Source of the DNA: Pachyseris speciosa
Lineage: Eukaryota > Cnidaria > Anthozoa > Scleractinia > Pachyseridae
Direction: 5' to 3'
Assembly (NCBI GenBank): GCA_016490735.1
Contig: JAEMWC010000001.1
Location: 3,302,501 to 3,366,500, forward strand
DNA length: 64,000 nucleotides
Shown here: positions 63,566-64,000 of the stretch, one piece after another
Layout of the letters: each line of letters starts with the position of its first letter
Position numbering within the stretch: the first letter of the stretch is position 1
Translations under genes and position numbers: made by a program
Notes under the pieces: generated by a model
What the model saw: the letters and a program-made list of their open reading frames with translations, nothing else
Database searches by the model: none
What the model was told of the DNA's origin: nothing

Positions 63566-64000
63566 CAGTAGTAGTATGGTCTACTATAGACCCAAAAACC
63601 GTCGACCAATCAGTAGCCAGAACGAGCTGTCAATCAGACTTGAATGGACCAACCAGAGAAGAGCATGCGCTGCATTGAAAGGGGTTCTAAATCACGTGAC
63701 CGGGGCGGGAAAAGAGGTCTTGGAGTGGACTACAAGGAACACACTCAGTTAAGATTGAATAAATAGGTTTAAAAAAACGAATTAAAATGGTGGTCTGGCA
63801 AATGGAGGCCGGTCTGGATCCGTGGTTGGCATTCTGGAAAGGCGAAACGGATGGGGGGACAGAATTCGTTGTCTTCGGCCAAAGTCGTTGCATTTACGTA
63901 GTCCACTAAACAAGAGAGGTGAATGGTCAGAATGCAATGGCGACAGCGAAGAGATCGGGTGTATTGTTCCCTGAACTGGACGTAGCTGTCGTGTATGGCG
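63566..64000. other. Stretch to window end without supported gene
   Basis: I see no clear coding exon. A minus-strand open frame at 63687-63893 is short and has no recognisable motif. From 63786 the plus strand reads ATGGTGGTCTGGCAAATGG, which could begin a short exon, but I cannot support it. Confidence 0.3.

Overview
The window is animal nuclear DNA, AT-rich and with introns, and is packed with mobile elements. The mix of transposon and Maverick/Polinton gene families is most like a cnidarian (probably anthozoan) genome. That is a family-level impression from memory, not a database result. I see no rRNA, tRNA, CRISPR array or bacterial operon.

Layout. 1-2990: mostly non-coding, with short tandem repeats. 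2991-9200: a plus-strand multi-exon transposon-type gene, broken by a 177-bp MITE, a partial tandem duplication carrying a 323-bp MITE with 9-bp target duplications, and a 5'-truncated LINE. 9428-19110: a decayed Polinton (called A) with a broken protein-primed DNA polymerase, integrase, major capsid protein, packaging ATPase stub and accessory genes, itself hit by a second LINE. 19514-23160: a minus-strand multi-exon transposon-type gene. 23161-29590: gene-poor, with a second copy of the 9-bp-TSD MITE, a fold-back element and a microsatellite. 29591-61516: a set of nested elements. 61517-64000: gene-poor flank holding a direct repeat of sequence found on the other side of the nest.

The nest is the centre of interest. 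The outer element (29591-61516) has about 610-bp terminal inverted repeats (TIRs). It carries a zinc-cysteine protein, a small core-like protein, a pVI/pX-like protein and a zinc-finger packaging ATPase. Without its two insertions it is only about 4.7 kb. Inserted into its zinc-cysteine gene is an 18,947-bp Maverick/Polinton (adintovirus-like) element (30839-49785) with 368-bp TIRs that look identical and a perfect 6-bp target duplication. Inserted into its ATPase gene is an 8,280-bp DNA transposon (52237-60516) with about 1-kb TIRs and a TA duplication; this carries a disrupted cysteine-rich, SAP-tailed transposase-like gene and another MITE.

The Maverick has a nearly full viral set: protein-primed PolB, integrase with chromodomain, A32-type ATPase, adenain-like protease, double-jelly-roll major capsid, penton-like minor capsid, core-like basic proteins, a phospholipase-A2-like protein, two collagen-like fibres, a BRO-N/nuclease protein and a VLTF3-like zinc-ribbon protein. 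Five observations stand out. (1) Outer element and Maverick begin with the same nine bases, AGTAGTATA, so the small element may be moved by Maverick integrases. (2) The identical TIRs give PolB and the zinc-ribbon protein the same first 28 codons. (3) Most virion-type genes have a TCTAA box just upstream of the ATG, like the late promoter described for CroV and mavirus. (4) A phase-correct A_AAA_AAC heptamer links the PLA2-like ORF to an integrase ORF that has no ATG. (5) This young-looking element has several coding lesions clustered at 42.3-44.4 kb.
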